Of a DNA stretch of 10,397 nt, positions 1-5,770 are shown in pieces. Source of the DNA: PALSA-660 sp036508875 (GTDB taxonomy: Bacteria; Actinomycetota; Coriobacteriia; Anaerosomatales; PALSA-660); contig DATCGP010000017.1 of assembly GCA_036508875.1 (NCBI GenBank), forward strand, positions 1 through 10,397, written 5' to 3'. The translations under genes were made by a program, and so were the position numbers. The number at the start of each line of letters is the position of its first letter. Position 1 is the first letter of the stretch. The notes under the pieces are model-generated. The model searched no databases. It worked only from the letters and a program-made list of their open reading frames with translations, and was not told where the DNA came from.

Positions 1-182
1 AACAGCCCCGAGTCCTGCGTGGATGTGGTCGACGCCAGAGTAACGTCGGTGGTGCTGGTCCCGCTCGCGGCCGGCGTGCCGCCCGAGGGCTGCGAGCAGG
101 CGGTGAGCGTGAAACCAAGTGCTGCGACGAGGACGAGCCCCATCGCCCGCCGGAATACCGACGGCAGATATGATCGGCGCAT
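1..182 (-). CDS. Lipoprotein, N-terminal fragment (partial, runs off left edge)
   Basis: An open frame starts at an ATG whose first base is 182 and reads leftwards without a stop to the window edge, giving 60 complete codons. The N terminus has basic residues (RRSYLPSVFRRAMG), a hydrophobic stretch and a lipobox, L26-T-A-C29. The mature protein would thus start at Cys29, be lipid-anchored and face outward. After the Cys comes a Ser/Thr/Gly/Ala-rich linker (SQPSGGTPAASGTSTTDVT), the usual flexible tether of actinobacterial lipoproteins. A good ribosome binding site, AAAGGGG, sits 5 nt before the ATG, and no competing start is needed. The functional domain lies outside the window, so the role (solute-binding protein, enzyme or other) cannot be told. 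Arg11-Arg12 lie before the hydrophobic core, but the surrounding residues do not match a Tat motif well, so Sec export is the default reading. Confidence 0.8.
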   Translation of the reverse strand, partial: MRRSYLPSVFRRAMGLVLVAALGFTLTACSQPSGGTPAASGTSTTDVTLASTTSTQDSGL

Positions 183-291
183 ATGGTCCCCTTTCCGAGC
201 GCGGGAGGCCGTGCGGTTTCCCGCTGCGACCCTGTCGTCCCGGTGACCGTGGCGAGCGCCTGCCGCTGTAGGTCGGTCCGGGATCGGAGAT

Positions 292-309
292 GCGCCGCTG
301 CGGCGGCGC
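292..309. repeat. Perfect GC-rich stem-loop in the divergent intergenic region
   Basis: GCGCCGC (292-298) and GCGGCGC (303-309) form a 7-bp perfect stem with a TGCG loop. On the minus strand it would lie just downstream of the candidate -10 at 317-322, at the 5' end of the lipoprotein mRNA. GC-rich DNA produces such stems readily, so function is uncertain. Confidence 0.4.
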
Positions 310-316
310 GGACACG

Positions 317-322
317 AGGATA
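317..322 (-). promoter_or_regulatory. Candidate -10 element (TATCCT) for the lipoprotein gene
   Basis: On the minus strand the hexamer TATCCT matches four of six positions of TATAAT. It stands in a GGTG-TATCCT-CG context like those ahead of the flavodiiron gene and the prenyl synthase gene. No convincing -35 is visible. A start near 310 would give a leader of roughly 130 nt. The rest of 183-410 shows no open frame that looks coding. Confidence 0.3.
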
Positions 323-413
323 CACCCGTGGAGCGGGGGCGGGACAGCCCCGTGAAGACCGACGCTCCGGCACCCCGGCCGTTCCGGTCTGGCGATTTCC
401 CTATTGGGCGGTG

Positions 414-436
414 TAATATTCACCACATAACGGTGA
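414..436 (+). promoter_or_regulatory. Candidate -10 and adjoining inverted repeat upstream of the ATPase gene
   Basis: This is the only AT-rich patch in the intergenic region. TAATAT at 414-419 matches five of six positions of the -10 consensus. It is followed at once by TCACC (420-424), a 7-nt spacer and GGTGA (432-436); the arms are perfect, with loosely symmetric AT flanks (AATAT and TAT). An operator placed at the transcription start would block or sense initiation, so a repressor site is likely, but no regulator can be named. The -35 region is poor. The ribosome binding site GGAG (451-454) lies 6 nt before the ATG at 461. Confidence 0.45.
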
Positions 437-460
437 TATCTGCACGGACGGGAGAGCAGT

Positions 461-1708
461 ATGTACCCACGGAACCTGACGCCGCGCGTCGTTGAGGCCC
501 TCGCGGACCGTCCCGTCGTGGTCATCAACGGAGCCCGACAGACCGGCAAGACGGTCCTCGCGCGCGACATCGTCGCACCGCACCATCCGGCCACCTTCGT
601 CTCACTCGATGACGGCGCGATGCTCTCACTCGCGGCCGCGGACCCGGTCGGCTTCATCGCGGCCCAAAGCGGAGCTGTCGTCATCGACGAGATACAGCGG
701 GTGCCCGAACTCCTGCTCGCGATCAAGAACGCCGTGGACCGCGACCGCACGCCGGGCCGATTCCTGCTGACCGGCTCCACGAACGTGCTACTGCTCCCGA
801 GGCTGGCGGACTCGCTCGCCGGCCGGATGGAGATCGAGACCCTGTGGCCACTGTCGCAGGGCGAGATCGAAGAGAACGAGGAGGGCTTCCTGCCGGCGAT
901 CATGTCGGAAGAGCTGCCGACCCTCCCCCCGTCCATTGACGGTCGTCCGCAGCTCGCCAAGCGGATGGTCCGGGGCGGATACCCCGAACCGCTCGGATTC
1001 AGTGAGGCGCGTCGGGACGATTGGTTCGGCTCGTACCTGACGTCGATCCTACAGAAAGATGTCCGGGACCTGGCGGATGTCGACGCTCTGTTCTCGTTCC
1101 CCCGCCTCCTGCAGGCGATCGGGGCGCGGACTTCGTCGCCCGCCAACGTGAGCGACCTGTCCCGCACGCTCGGAATCCCGTGGACGAGCCTGAACCGCTA
1201 CTTGGCGCTGCTGAAGGCGACATTCCTCGTGATCGATCTGCCGACGTGGTCGGCAGGCGAGGTGAGGCGCGGCGTCCGGACATCCAAGCTCTATTTGTCC
1301 GACAGCGGGCTGCTGGCGCATCTGCTGCGGCTCGACTCCGCGCGCCTCGTTGCCGAACCTGAGCGATTCGGCCAGGTGTTGGAGTCCTTCGCTGTGTGTG
1401 AAGTGGTGCGGCAAGCAGCGGGGCGTCCCGAGCGCTACTCGCTGTCGCACTACGGGAAGCATCAGACGGCGGAGGTGGACATCGTCGTCGAGGGACCGGG
1501 GGGTGCCATCGCGGGAATCGAGATCAAGGCCTCGGCGAGCCTCGGACCGCACGACTTCAAGGGGCTGCGTTATCTCGCGGAGGCTGCGGGTGAGAGGTTC
1601 GTGCGCGGAGTCGTACTCTACGGCGGAGACGAGACAGTCCGCGTTTCAGCGCCGCCGGTCGAGTTGCTCGCCATGCCCGTCGACGCCCTGTGGCGGCTCG
1701 GGATCTGA
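461..1708 (+). CDS. AAA family ATPase with DUF4143 (nuclease-like) C-terminal domain
   Basis: 415 residues. The N-terminal half is an AAA_14-type P-loop domain: Walker A is G24-A-R-Q-T-G-K30-T31, Walker B is V73-V-I-D76-E77 followed by IQRVPE, and a sensor-1-like strand is L102-L-T-G-S. Residues around 215-260 look like a winged helix (SDLSRTLGIPWTSLNRYLALL). The C-terminal part matches DUF4143 and carries E338-V-D340 and E354-I-K356, the spacing of a PD-(D/E)XK core. Proteins of this make-up are widespread stand-alone ATPases in bacteria and archaea; their job is not settled, and suggestions include DNA-related or mobile/defence roles. The length is normal for the family and the gene looks intact. 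It is monocistronic: the left neighbour is divergent and the right one convergent. The ATG is supported by GGAG 6 nt upstream. Confidence 0.9.
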   Translation: MYPRNLTPRVVEALADRPVVVINGARQTGKTVLARDIVAPHHPATFVSLDDGAMLSLAAADPVGFIAAQSGAVVIDEIQRVPELLLAIKNAVDRDRTPGRFLLTGSTNVLLLPRLADSLAGRMEIETLWPLSQGEIEENEEGFLPAIMSEELPTLPPSIDGRPQLAKRMVRGGYPEPLGFSEARRDDWFGSYLTSILQKDVRDLADVDALFSFPRLLQAIGARTSSPANVSDLSRTLGIPWTSLNRYLALLKATFLVIDLPTWSAGEVRRGVRTSKLYLSDSGLLAHLLRLDSARLVAEPERFGQVLESFAVCEVVRQAAGRPERYSLSHYGKHQTAEVDIVVEGPGGAIAGIEIKASASLGPHDFKGLRYLAEAAGERFVRGVVLYGGDETVRVSAPPVELLAMPVDALWRLGI

Positions 1709-1710
1709 CG

Positions 1711-1757
1711 ACTCTGCGGCTAGGACGGATATCGCACCGTCCGACACTCTGCGGCTA
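1711..1757. repeat. 12-bp direct repeats flanking a small inverted repeat at a convergent gene junction
   Basis: ACTCTGCGGCTA occurs at 1711-1722 and again at 1746-1757, a period of 35 nt. Between them GGACGG (1723-1728) and CCGTCC (1737-1742) form a 6-bp stem with an 8-nt loop. The right copy includes the TAG stop of the LysR gene and the left copy starts 2 nt after the ATPase stop. The stem may serve as a weak bidirectional terminator, though it has no U-tract. The direct repeats could be a small duplication scar. Confidence 0.6.
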
Positions 1758-2648
1758 CGCCCCCATCGCCGAGCGCAGGTGCGCCAGCAGCGCGTCAGCA
1801 GCCCGCGAGCGGGCGCCCCTCGGCAGCACAGCGTAGAACGGCCGCGAGATCGGGAACCCCGGAGCGTCCACCTTCGCCACGGTTCCGAGCGCCAGGGCCT
1901 TGTCTGCCATCCAATGGCTCACGACACCGATGCCCATCCCGCCCTCCACGGCGTTGACTATCGCCTCGCTGGTTCCCAGTTCCATGACGACCTGCAGGTC
2001 CGCCGGGTCGACCCCACCGTCCTTGAGCGCCTTCTCGAAGACGAGCCGCGTGCCGGATCCGGTCTCGCGCACGATGAACGGTTGCTCGGCGAGCTGCTGG
2101 AGCGTGACCGGCTTCATGCCGGCGAGCGAGCTGCCGGGGGCGCAGATCATGAGAAGGTCGTCGGTGCCCATCTGCTCGAAGTCGACCTTCGCGTGCGGCA
2201 GACGCGCTCCGGTCATCCCGATATGCGCCTCACCGGACTCGACGCGCGTCACCACGTCCGCCGAGTCGTACACGCGCAGCGACACGGTGATCTCCGGGTA
2301 CGCCTTCAGGAACGCCCCCAGGAGCCGTGGAAGGATGTACTGGCCCGGCGTCGTCGAGACGGCGAGCTCGAGATGGCCGCCGACCGTGTCTGAGAGCCCG
2401 TCGATCGCGGCGCGCGCTCTCTCGAGCTCCGCGAGCACCTTGCGGGCGGTCGGCAGGAGCGAGCGTCCGGCCTCGGTCAGATCGACACGACGGTAGCGAC
2501 GCTCGAGCAACGTGGCGCCGAGATCCGCCTCCAGCCCCTGGATCTGCATCGTCACCGCGGGCTGAGAAACACCCATCGACCGTGCGGCCTCGGAGAACGA
2601 CCCGCGGTCCACGATCTCGATGAACGTGCGCAGTTGACTGACGTTCAT
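1755..2648 (-). CDS. LysR-type transcriptional regulator, CysL/YeiE-like
   Basis: 297 residues from the ATG at 2648. Residues 1-60 are the LysR winged helix-turn-helix (MNVSQLRTFIEIVDRGSF, then AARSMGVSQPAVTMQIQGLE and LTEAGRSLL), followed by the coiled linker helix (about 62-88) and a two-lobed effector-binding domain (92-297). Segments such as STTPGQYILPRLL (98-110), RETGSGTR (194-201) and MELGTSEAIVNAVEGGMGIG (222-241) resemble the CysL/YeiE/CysB-like subgroup, whose members sense small sulfur-related anions or control sulfur and iron genes; the ligand here is unknown. A start 48 nt further upstream exists in frame, but this ATG begins exactly at the family N terminus and has GTGAGG 9 nt upstream. 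It diverges from the Fur-family gene, which could be a target, but no clear T-N11-A site was identified. Confidence 0.88.
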   Translation of the reverse strand: MNVSQLRTFIEIVDRGSFSEAARSMGVSQPAVTMQIQGLEADLGATLLERRYRRVDLTEAGRSLLPTARKVLAELERARAAIDGLSDTVGGHLELAVSTTPGQYILPRLLGAFLKAYPEITVSLRVYDSADVVTRVESGEAHIGMTGARLPHAKVDFEQMGTDDLLMICAPGSSLAGMKPVTLQQLAEQPFIVRETGSGTRLVFEKALKDGGVDPADLQVVMELGTSEAIVNAVEGGMGIGVVSHWMADKALALGTVAKVDAPGFPISRPFYAVLPRGARSRAADALLAHLRSAMGA

Positions 2649-2669
2649 AAGAAGACGCCTCACTTCTTG

Positions 2670-2677
2670 GTTCGAAC
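2670..2677. promoter_or_regulatory. 8-bp palindrome in the LysR leader
   Basis: GTTCGAAC is a perfect palindrome between the candidate LysR-gene promoter and its start codon, where an autoregulatory site might be. It is short and could be chance. Confidence 0.2.
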
Positions 2678-2687
2678 TATCAGGCGA

Positions 2688-2742
2688 ACGAATCATACCG
2701 CCCGGGTGCGTGTGATAGCCGCGGATGCGGGGTATGATTCGT
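2688..2742. promoter_or_regulatory. Mirrored divergent promoters between the LysR gene and the fur-cbi operon
   Basis: ACGAATCATACC at 2688-2699 is the exact reverse complement of GGTATGATTCGT at 2731-2742, so the two divergent transcription units carry the same 12-nt sequence pointing outward. Each copy contains TATGAT, a good -10 hexamer: 2697 to 2692 on the minus strand and 2733-2738 on the plus strand. The start codons lie 43 nt (minus) and 31 nt (plus) beyond these hexamers. The -35 regions would overlap in the 31-nt centre and are weak, for example GTGTGA at 2710-2715 with 17-nt spacing for the plus promoter. Confidence 0.55.
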
Positions 2743-2760
2743 GAGAATCGTTCTCACGAA
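2738..2760. promoter_or_regulatory. Fur-family operator upstream of the fur-cbiMQO operon
   Basis: TTCGTGAGAA (2738-2747), TCG, TTCTCACGAA (2751-2760) is a perfect 10-bp inverted repeat. Its core TGAGAA-TCG-TTCTCA (2742-2756) has the TGA-N-AA...TT-N-TCA form of Fur/Zur boxes. It touches the candidate -10 TATGAT (2733-2738), covers the expected transcription start and ends 9 nt before the GTG at 2770. A bound repressor would occlude RNA polymerase. The adjoining gene is a Fur-family repressor, so autoregulation plus control of cbiMQO is the simplest reading. Confidence 0.8.
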
Positions 2761-2769
2761 GGGCCTTGT

Positions 2770-3246
2770 GTGACACGATCAGCTCGATCGACCGGGGGCA
2801 TTGCCGACGCGTACGGCGCCGGCCGCTCGACCGCGCCACGCCGGGCCGTCGCCTCGACCGCGTCCCGATTCGGCCGCGCGTTCACCGCCGAGGAGCTGGC
2901 CGGGCGCGTCCGGCGCGACTCGCCGGGCGTTTCGACGGCGACCGTGTACCGCTCGATCGCTGCGATGGCGGCCTCCGGCTTCCTGGCTCAGGTCGGCGAC
3001 CGCGACGGCGCGGCGCTGTACGCCCGCTGTGCGGAACCCGGACACCACCATCACGCGGTGTGCACCTCGTGCGGCGCGACGGCCTACACACCGTGTCCGG
3101 TGCAGGGGCCCGGGCTGGCCCCGGCGGTCCCCGAGGGATTCATCGTCACCTCGCACGAGGTTCGCCTCTACGGCCTGTGCGCGAAGTGCGCGGACCTCGA
3201 CCGAGGCGCGGCCGACGGCTGCTCGTGCGACGCCGAGAACGGGTAG
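2770..3246 (+). CDS. Fur-family metalloregulator, Zur-like
   Basis: 158 residues from a GTG at 2770, which has GAAGGG 6 nt upstream; an in-frame ATG at 2725 would place the promoter and operator inside the gene, so it is rejected. The N-terminal winged helix (about 17-75) includes the recognition helix STATVYRSIAAM (55-66). The dimerization domain has both structural zinc pairs, C98-T-S-C101 and C137-A-K-C140, plus H129 in the conserved strand before the second pair. A regulatory metal site is suggested by C87 and the cluster H92-H95; a Cys before an HHHH run is typical of Zur (compare mycobacterial FurB) rather than HHDH of Fur. The Asp of the FurB site appears to be Ala73 here, so metal choice is uncertain. 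The tail has an extra C151-S-C153. First gene of an operon with cbiM 6 nt downstream; likely self-regulated through the box at 2738-2760. Confidence 0.88.
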   Translation: MTRSARSTGGIADAYGAGRSTAPRRAVASTASRFGRAFTAEELAGRVRRDSPGVSTATVYRSIAAMAASGFLAQVGDRDGAALYARCAEPGHHHHAVCTSCGATAYTPCPVQGPGLAPAVPEGFIVTSHEVRLYGLCAKCADLDRGAADGCSCDAENG

Positions 3247-3252
3247 CGGGCA

Positions 3253-4056
3253 ATGTCGCACATCCACATCCCCGACGGCGTTCTCCCCTGGTGGCTCGTG
3301 GGCGCCGGCTGGGTGCTGGCCCTCGCGCTCGTCTGGTACGCCTCGCGCAGGGCCCGCGCCTCCGAGGTCCGTCGCAAGGTGCCGCTGCTGGGAGTCGTCG
3401 CAGCGCTCGTGCTGGTAGCGATGTCCACCGAGATCGTGCCGATCGCCTACCACGTGAACCTGACTGTGGTGGCCGGCGTGCTGCTGGGACCGTGGCTCGG
3501 CGCCATCGCGGCGTTCATCGTCGTCGTGATGCTCGCGCTTCTGGGGCACGGCGGGATCACGGTCATCGGGCTCAACACGCTGATGATCGCGACCGAGATG
3601 GCGCTGGGGTGGGCGATGTTCCGCCTGATGGTCCGGCTGCTCGGACGCGCCCGCGTCCGCTGGGCGGCCGCGATCGCCACGGTGCTGACCCTGGCCGTGA
3701 CCACGACATTGCTCGTGGGGCTCGTCGCCCTCGGCGGTGGCGGCGCCGCCACCGGCCGCGAGACCGGCGCGCTGGACCCGAACTCGCTGACGTTCGCGAA
3801 CCCGTTCTCGAGCGGTGTCGTGTCGGTGAACACGCTGCGGGGGGCCGAACCCGCGCCAGCGACGCCAGAAGCCCCACTCTCCCTCGGGCGGTTCGCTCTG
3901 GTGGTGTACACGCTCGGGCCGATCGGGTGGCTGATCGAGGCGCTCATAACCGCGAGCATCCTCGGCTACGCGATGCGCGTCCGGCCGCAGCTCGTGCTGG
4001 GCGGCACGCTCGTCGTGCCGCTGAGAGGCCCGGTCGGCGACGAGGGGTGGCACTGA
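3253..4056 (+). CDS. cbiM: ECF transporter substrate-binding membrane protein CbiM (Co/Ni/possibly Zn)
   Basis: 267 residues, about six to seven membrane segments (near 12-30, 43-63, 68-97, 104-130, 138-160, 213-240). Family hallmarks are the N-terminal H3-I-H5-I-P-D-G, Y66-H67-V-N (metal-ligand His region), the V-L-L-G-P-W helix and G98-H99-G-G-I-T. In studied CbiM/NikM proteins the metal is held by the N-terminal amine, His2 and a His of the first loop. Here Met-Ser would be trimmed by methionine aminopeptidase, leaving Ser1-His2. Residues about 161-212 form an extracytoplasmic loop of some 50 residues between the last two membrane segments, longer than in Salmonella CbiM, and there is no cbiN gene or C-terminal CbiN-like hairpin. 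It starts 6 nt after the Fur-family stop with a weak ribosome binding site, suggesting translational coupling, and is followed 2 nt later by cbiQ. Confidence 0.92.
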   Translation: MSHIHIPDGVLPWWLVGAGWVLALALVWYASRRARASEVRRKVPLLGVVAALVLVAMSTEIVPIAYHVNLTVVAGVLLGPWLGAIAAFIVVVMLALLGHGGITVIGLNTLMIATEMALGWAMFRLMVRLLGRARVRWAAAIATVLTLAVTTTLLVGLVALGGGGAATGRETGALDPNSLTFANPFSSGVVSVNTLRGAEPAPATPEAPLSLGRFALVVYTLGPIGWLIEALITASILGYAMRVRPQLVLGGTLVVPLRGPVGDEGWH

Positions 4057-4058
4057 CG

Positions 4059-4859
4059 ATGGACGTCCGGGCCATCGACCTCTCCGCCACGTCTGGCCGC
4101 TCGCGGCTGCACGGGGCGAGCGCGACAGCGAAGCTCACGGCCCTGGCGCTGGTGCTCGCCGGCGTCGTGCTGCAGCAGAACGTGCTGATCGTGGCGGCTT
4201 GCGGGTTGTTGCTCGCGGCGCTGGCGGTGGGGTCGCGGCTGCCGCTGCGCGCGGTGTTCGGGCTCGCGGCGTATCCGGGCATCTTCGCTGTGGTCTTCGC
4301 GCTGGCGGCCGCCCCGGACCTGCTCACGGGCGCGCTCTTCGTCGCGCGAGCGGTGACCGCCGCGCTCGGGGCGATCGTGCTCGTGTTCGTGACCCCGTAC
4401 CCCCAGGTCTTCGCGCCGCTGCAGAAGGTGCTGCCGGAGGTCGTCGGCGACGCGATGCTCATGACCTACCGCTCGCTTTTCCTGCTCGCCGACAAGTTCG
4501 AGCACCTGCGGCTCGCGATACGGCTGAGGTCGGGACTGTCGCACGGGCAGCCGGTCCGCGCCGCCCGCGCGAGCGCGAGCGCGCTCGGCTCGCTCGTCCT
4601 GTACGCGCTCGACCTGTCGCAGCGGGAATACGACGTGCTGCGCCTCCGGGGCTACGAGGGCGGGCTCCGCATCTCCCGACGGGCGAGCGCGAGCCGCCCG
4701 TTCGATGCCGCGCTCGTCCTTGCGGCCGCGTCCCTGTTCGCGGTGGCTCTCGTCTTCCGCCTCGCGGGCGCGACGCTGACCCCGTATTCATGGCTGCCCG
4801 CGGCACTGGCAGCATCGGTCCTGCTCGTCACTTCCGCATGGAGGCTGGTCCCGCGATGA
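4059..4859 (+). CDS. cbiQ: ECF transporter transmembrane coupling protein CbiQ (T component)
   Basis: 266 residues from the ATG at 4059, 2 nt after the cbiM stop; GGTGG lies 8 nt upstream. Hydrophobic segments run through about 27-60, 64-88, 92-112 and two C-terminal spans (216-236, 243-262). Between them is the amphipathic coupling region with the two short Arg motifs characteristic of EcfT/CbiQ proteins: R155-L-R157-S158 and R195-L-R197-G198-Y. These insert into grooves of the ATPase dimer and pass on the ATP-driven movement. The sequence LQKVLPEVVGDAMLMTYRSLFLLADKF (121-147, read as two adjoining stretches) is also typical of the family. The open frame extends far upstream of 4059, but that part is an arginine-rich reading of fur and cbiM and is not coding. 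The stop overlaps the cbiO start (ATGA). Confidence 0.92.
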   Translation: MDVRAIDLSATSGRSRLHGASATAKLTALALVLAGVVLQQNVLIVAACGLLLAALAVGSRLPLRAVFGLAAYPGIFAVVFALAAAPDLLTGALFVARAVTAALGAIVLVFVTPYPQVFAPLQKVLPEVVGDAMLMTYRSLFLLADKFEHLRLAIRLRSGLSHGQPVRAARASASALGSLVLYALDLSQREYDVLRLRGYEGGLRISRRASASRPFDAALVLAAASLFAVALVFRLAGATLTPYSWLPAALAASVLLVTSAWRLVPR

Positions 4860-5770
4860 CGCCCGAACACAGCGCGGAGTACATCGCCACCGGATACGAC
4901 CACGCACACACCGAGGGGTGCGAGACGGTCGTGAGGGTGTCGTGCGTGAAGCACTCCTACGAGGACGGCTCGCACGTCGACCTGTGCGGGCTCGACTTCA
5001 CCGCCGACCGGGGCAGCCGCGTCGCGATACTGGGCCCGAACGGCGCCGGCAAGACGACGATGCTCTTCCACATTCTCGGGATCCTCGCGCCGCAGGAAGG
5101 CACCGTCCAGGTGTTCGGCGTCGATCCTTCTCACAACTGGCCGGCGATCCGCCGTCGCATCGGGGTGGTCCTGCAGAACGTGGACGAGCAGCTCATCTCC
5201 CCCACCGTCTTCGACGACGTCGCGTTCTCGCCCCGGCAGTACGGGCTGCCGGAAGAAGAGGTGCGGTCGCGGACAAGCGCGGCGCTCGCGCTGCTCGGCA
5301 TCGAGGACCTCGGCGATCGCGTGCCGCACAACCTGTCCGGCGGAGAGAAGCGCAAGGTGGCGCTCGCAGGGGCCCTCGTGATGGACCCCGAGCTGCTGGT
5401 GCTCGACGAACCGTTCGAGGGGCTGGACCCGACGTCGAGGCAGTCGCTCATCACGCTGCTGGCGCGGCTCGCCGAGGAGCGCCGGATCACGATCGTCATG
5501 TCGACGCACGACATCGACACCGTGCCCGAGTTCGCGGACTACGCCTACGTCCTGCAGCAGGGTGGTCACATCGTGCTGAAGGGGACGCCCGCCGAGGTGT
5601 TCAGCCGGGTGGACGTCATGGCCTCGGGCAACATCCGCCCGCCGATACTCGCCGAGCTGTTTGCGCGGCTGCGCGAGGCGGACGCGAGCGCGCCGGCGCC
5701 GGCGCTCACGATCCCGGAAGCGGTGGTCGCGCTCGAAGCGTGGCGGTGCAGGTCGACCGAGCCGGACTAG
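4856..5770 (+). CDS. cbiO: ECF transporter ATP-binding protein CbiO
   Basis: 304 residues from the ATG at 4856, which overlaps the cbiQ stop as ATGA. GGAGG at 4840-4844 lies 11 nt upstream; an in-frame ATG at 4838 without a ribosome binding site is a less likely start. All ABC ATPase motifs are intact: Walker A G60-P-N-G-A-G-K66-T-T, Q-loop Q107, signature L160-S-G-G-E164, Walker B L181-V-L-D184-E185, H-loop H218. The tail after about residue 245 (PAEVFSRVDVM...PPILAELFARL) is typical of CbiO. It would act as a dimer under CbiQ and CbiM to import the metal. Unusual is a 24-residue N-terminal extension before the usual first strand, containing D15-H-A-H18 and C22 and thus several possible metal ligands. 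Last gene of the operon; its TAG shares CTAG with the convergent flavodiiron stop. Confidence 0.94.
   Translation: MTPEHSAEYIATGYDHAHTEGCETVVRVSCVKHSYEDGSHVDLCGLDFTADRGSRVAILGPNGAGKTTMLFHILGILAPQEGTVQVFGVDPSHNWPAIRRRIGVVLQNVDEQLISPTVFDDVAFSPRQYGLPEEEVRSRTSAALALLGIEDLGDRVPHNLSGGEKRKVALAGALVMDPELLVLDEPFEGLDPTSRQSLITLLARLAEERRITIVMSTHDIDTVPEFADYAYVLQQGGHIVLKGTPAEVFSRVDVMASGNIRPPILAELFARLREADASAPAPALTIPEAVVALEAWRCRSTEPD

Noticed and set aside
321..354. Hairpin GGGGC/GCCCC around 336-351 as a terminator
   Set aside because: Both flanking genes read away from this point, so no transcript would need to end here; a 5-bp GC stem is expected by chance.
2649..2696. Longer LysR N terminus starting at 2696
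   Set aside because: The extra 16 residues precede the family N terminus, have no ribosome binding site and would cover the candidate -10 element.
2700..2769. Cobalamin or other metal riboswitch ahead of the cbi operon
   Set aside because: The candidate promoter leaves only about 25 nt of leader before the GTG, far too short for a riboswitch, and no B12-box-like sequence was seen.
2766..4058. Long open frame running in front of cbiQ and overlapping fur and cbiM
   Set aside because: Arginine-rich translation without family motifs, caused by high GC content; fur and cbiM in the other frames have clear motifs. Only the part from 4059 (cbiQ) is real.
4057..4058. A cbiN gene between cbiM and cbiQ
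   Set aside because: Only 2 nt separate the genes, and neither neighbour carries a two-span CbiN-like extension.
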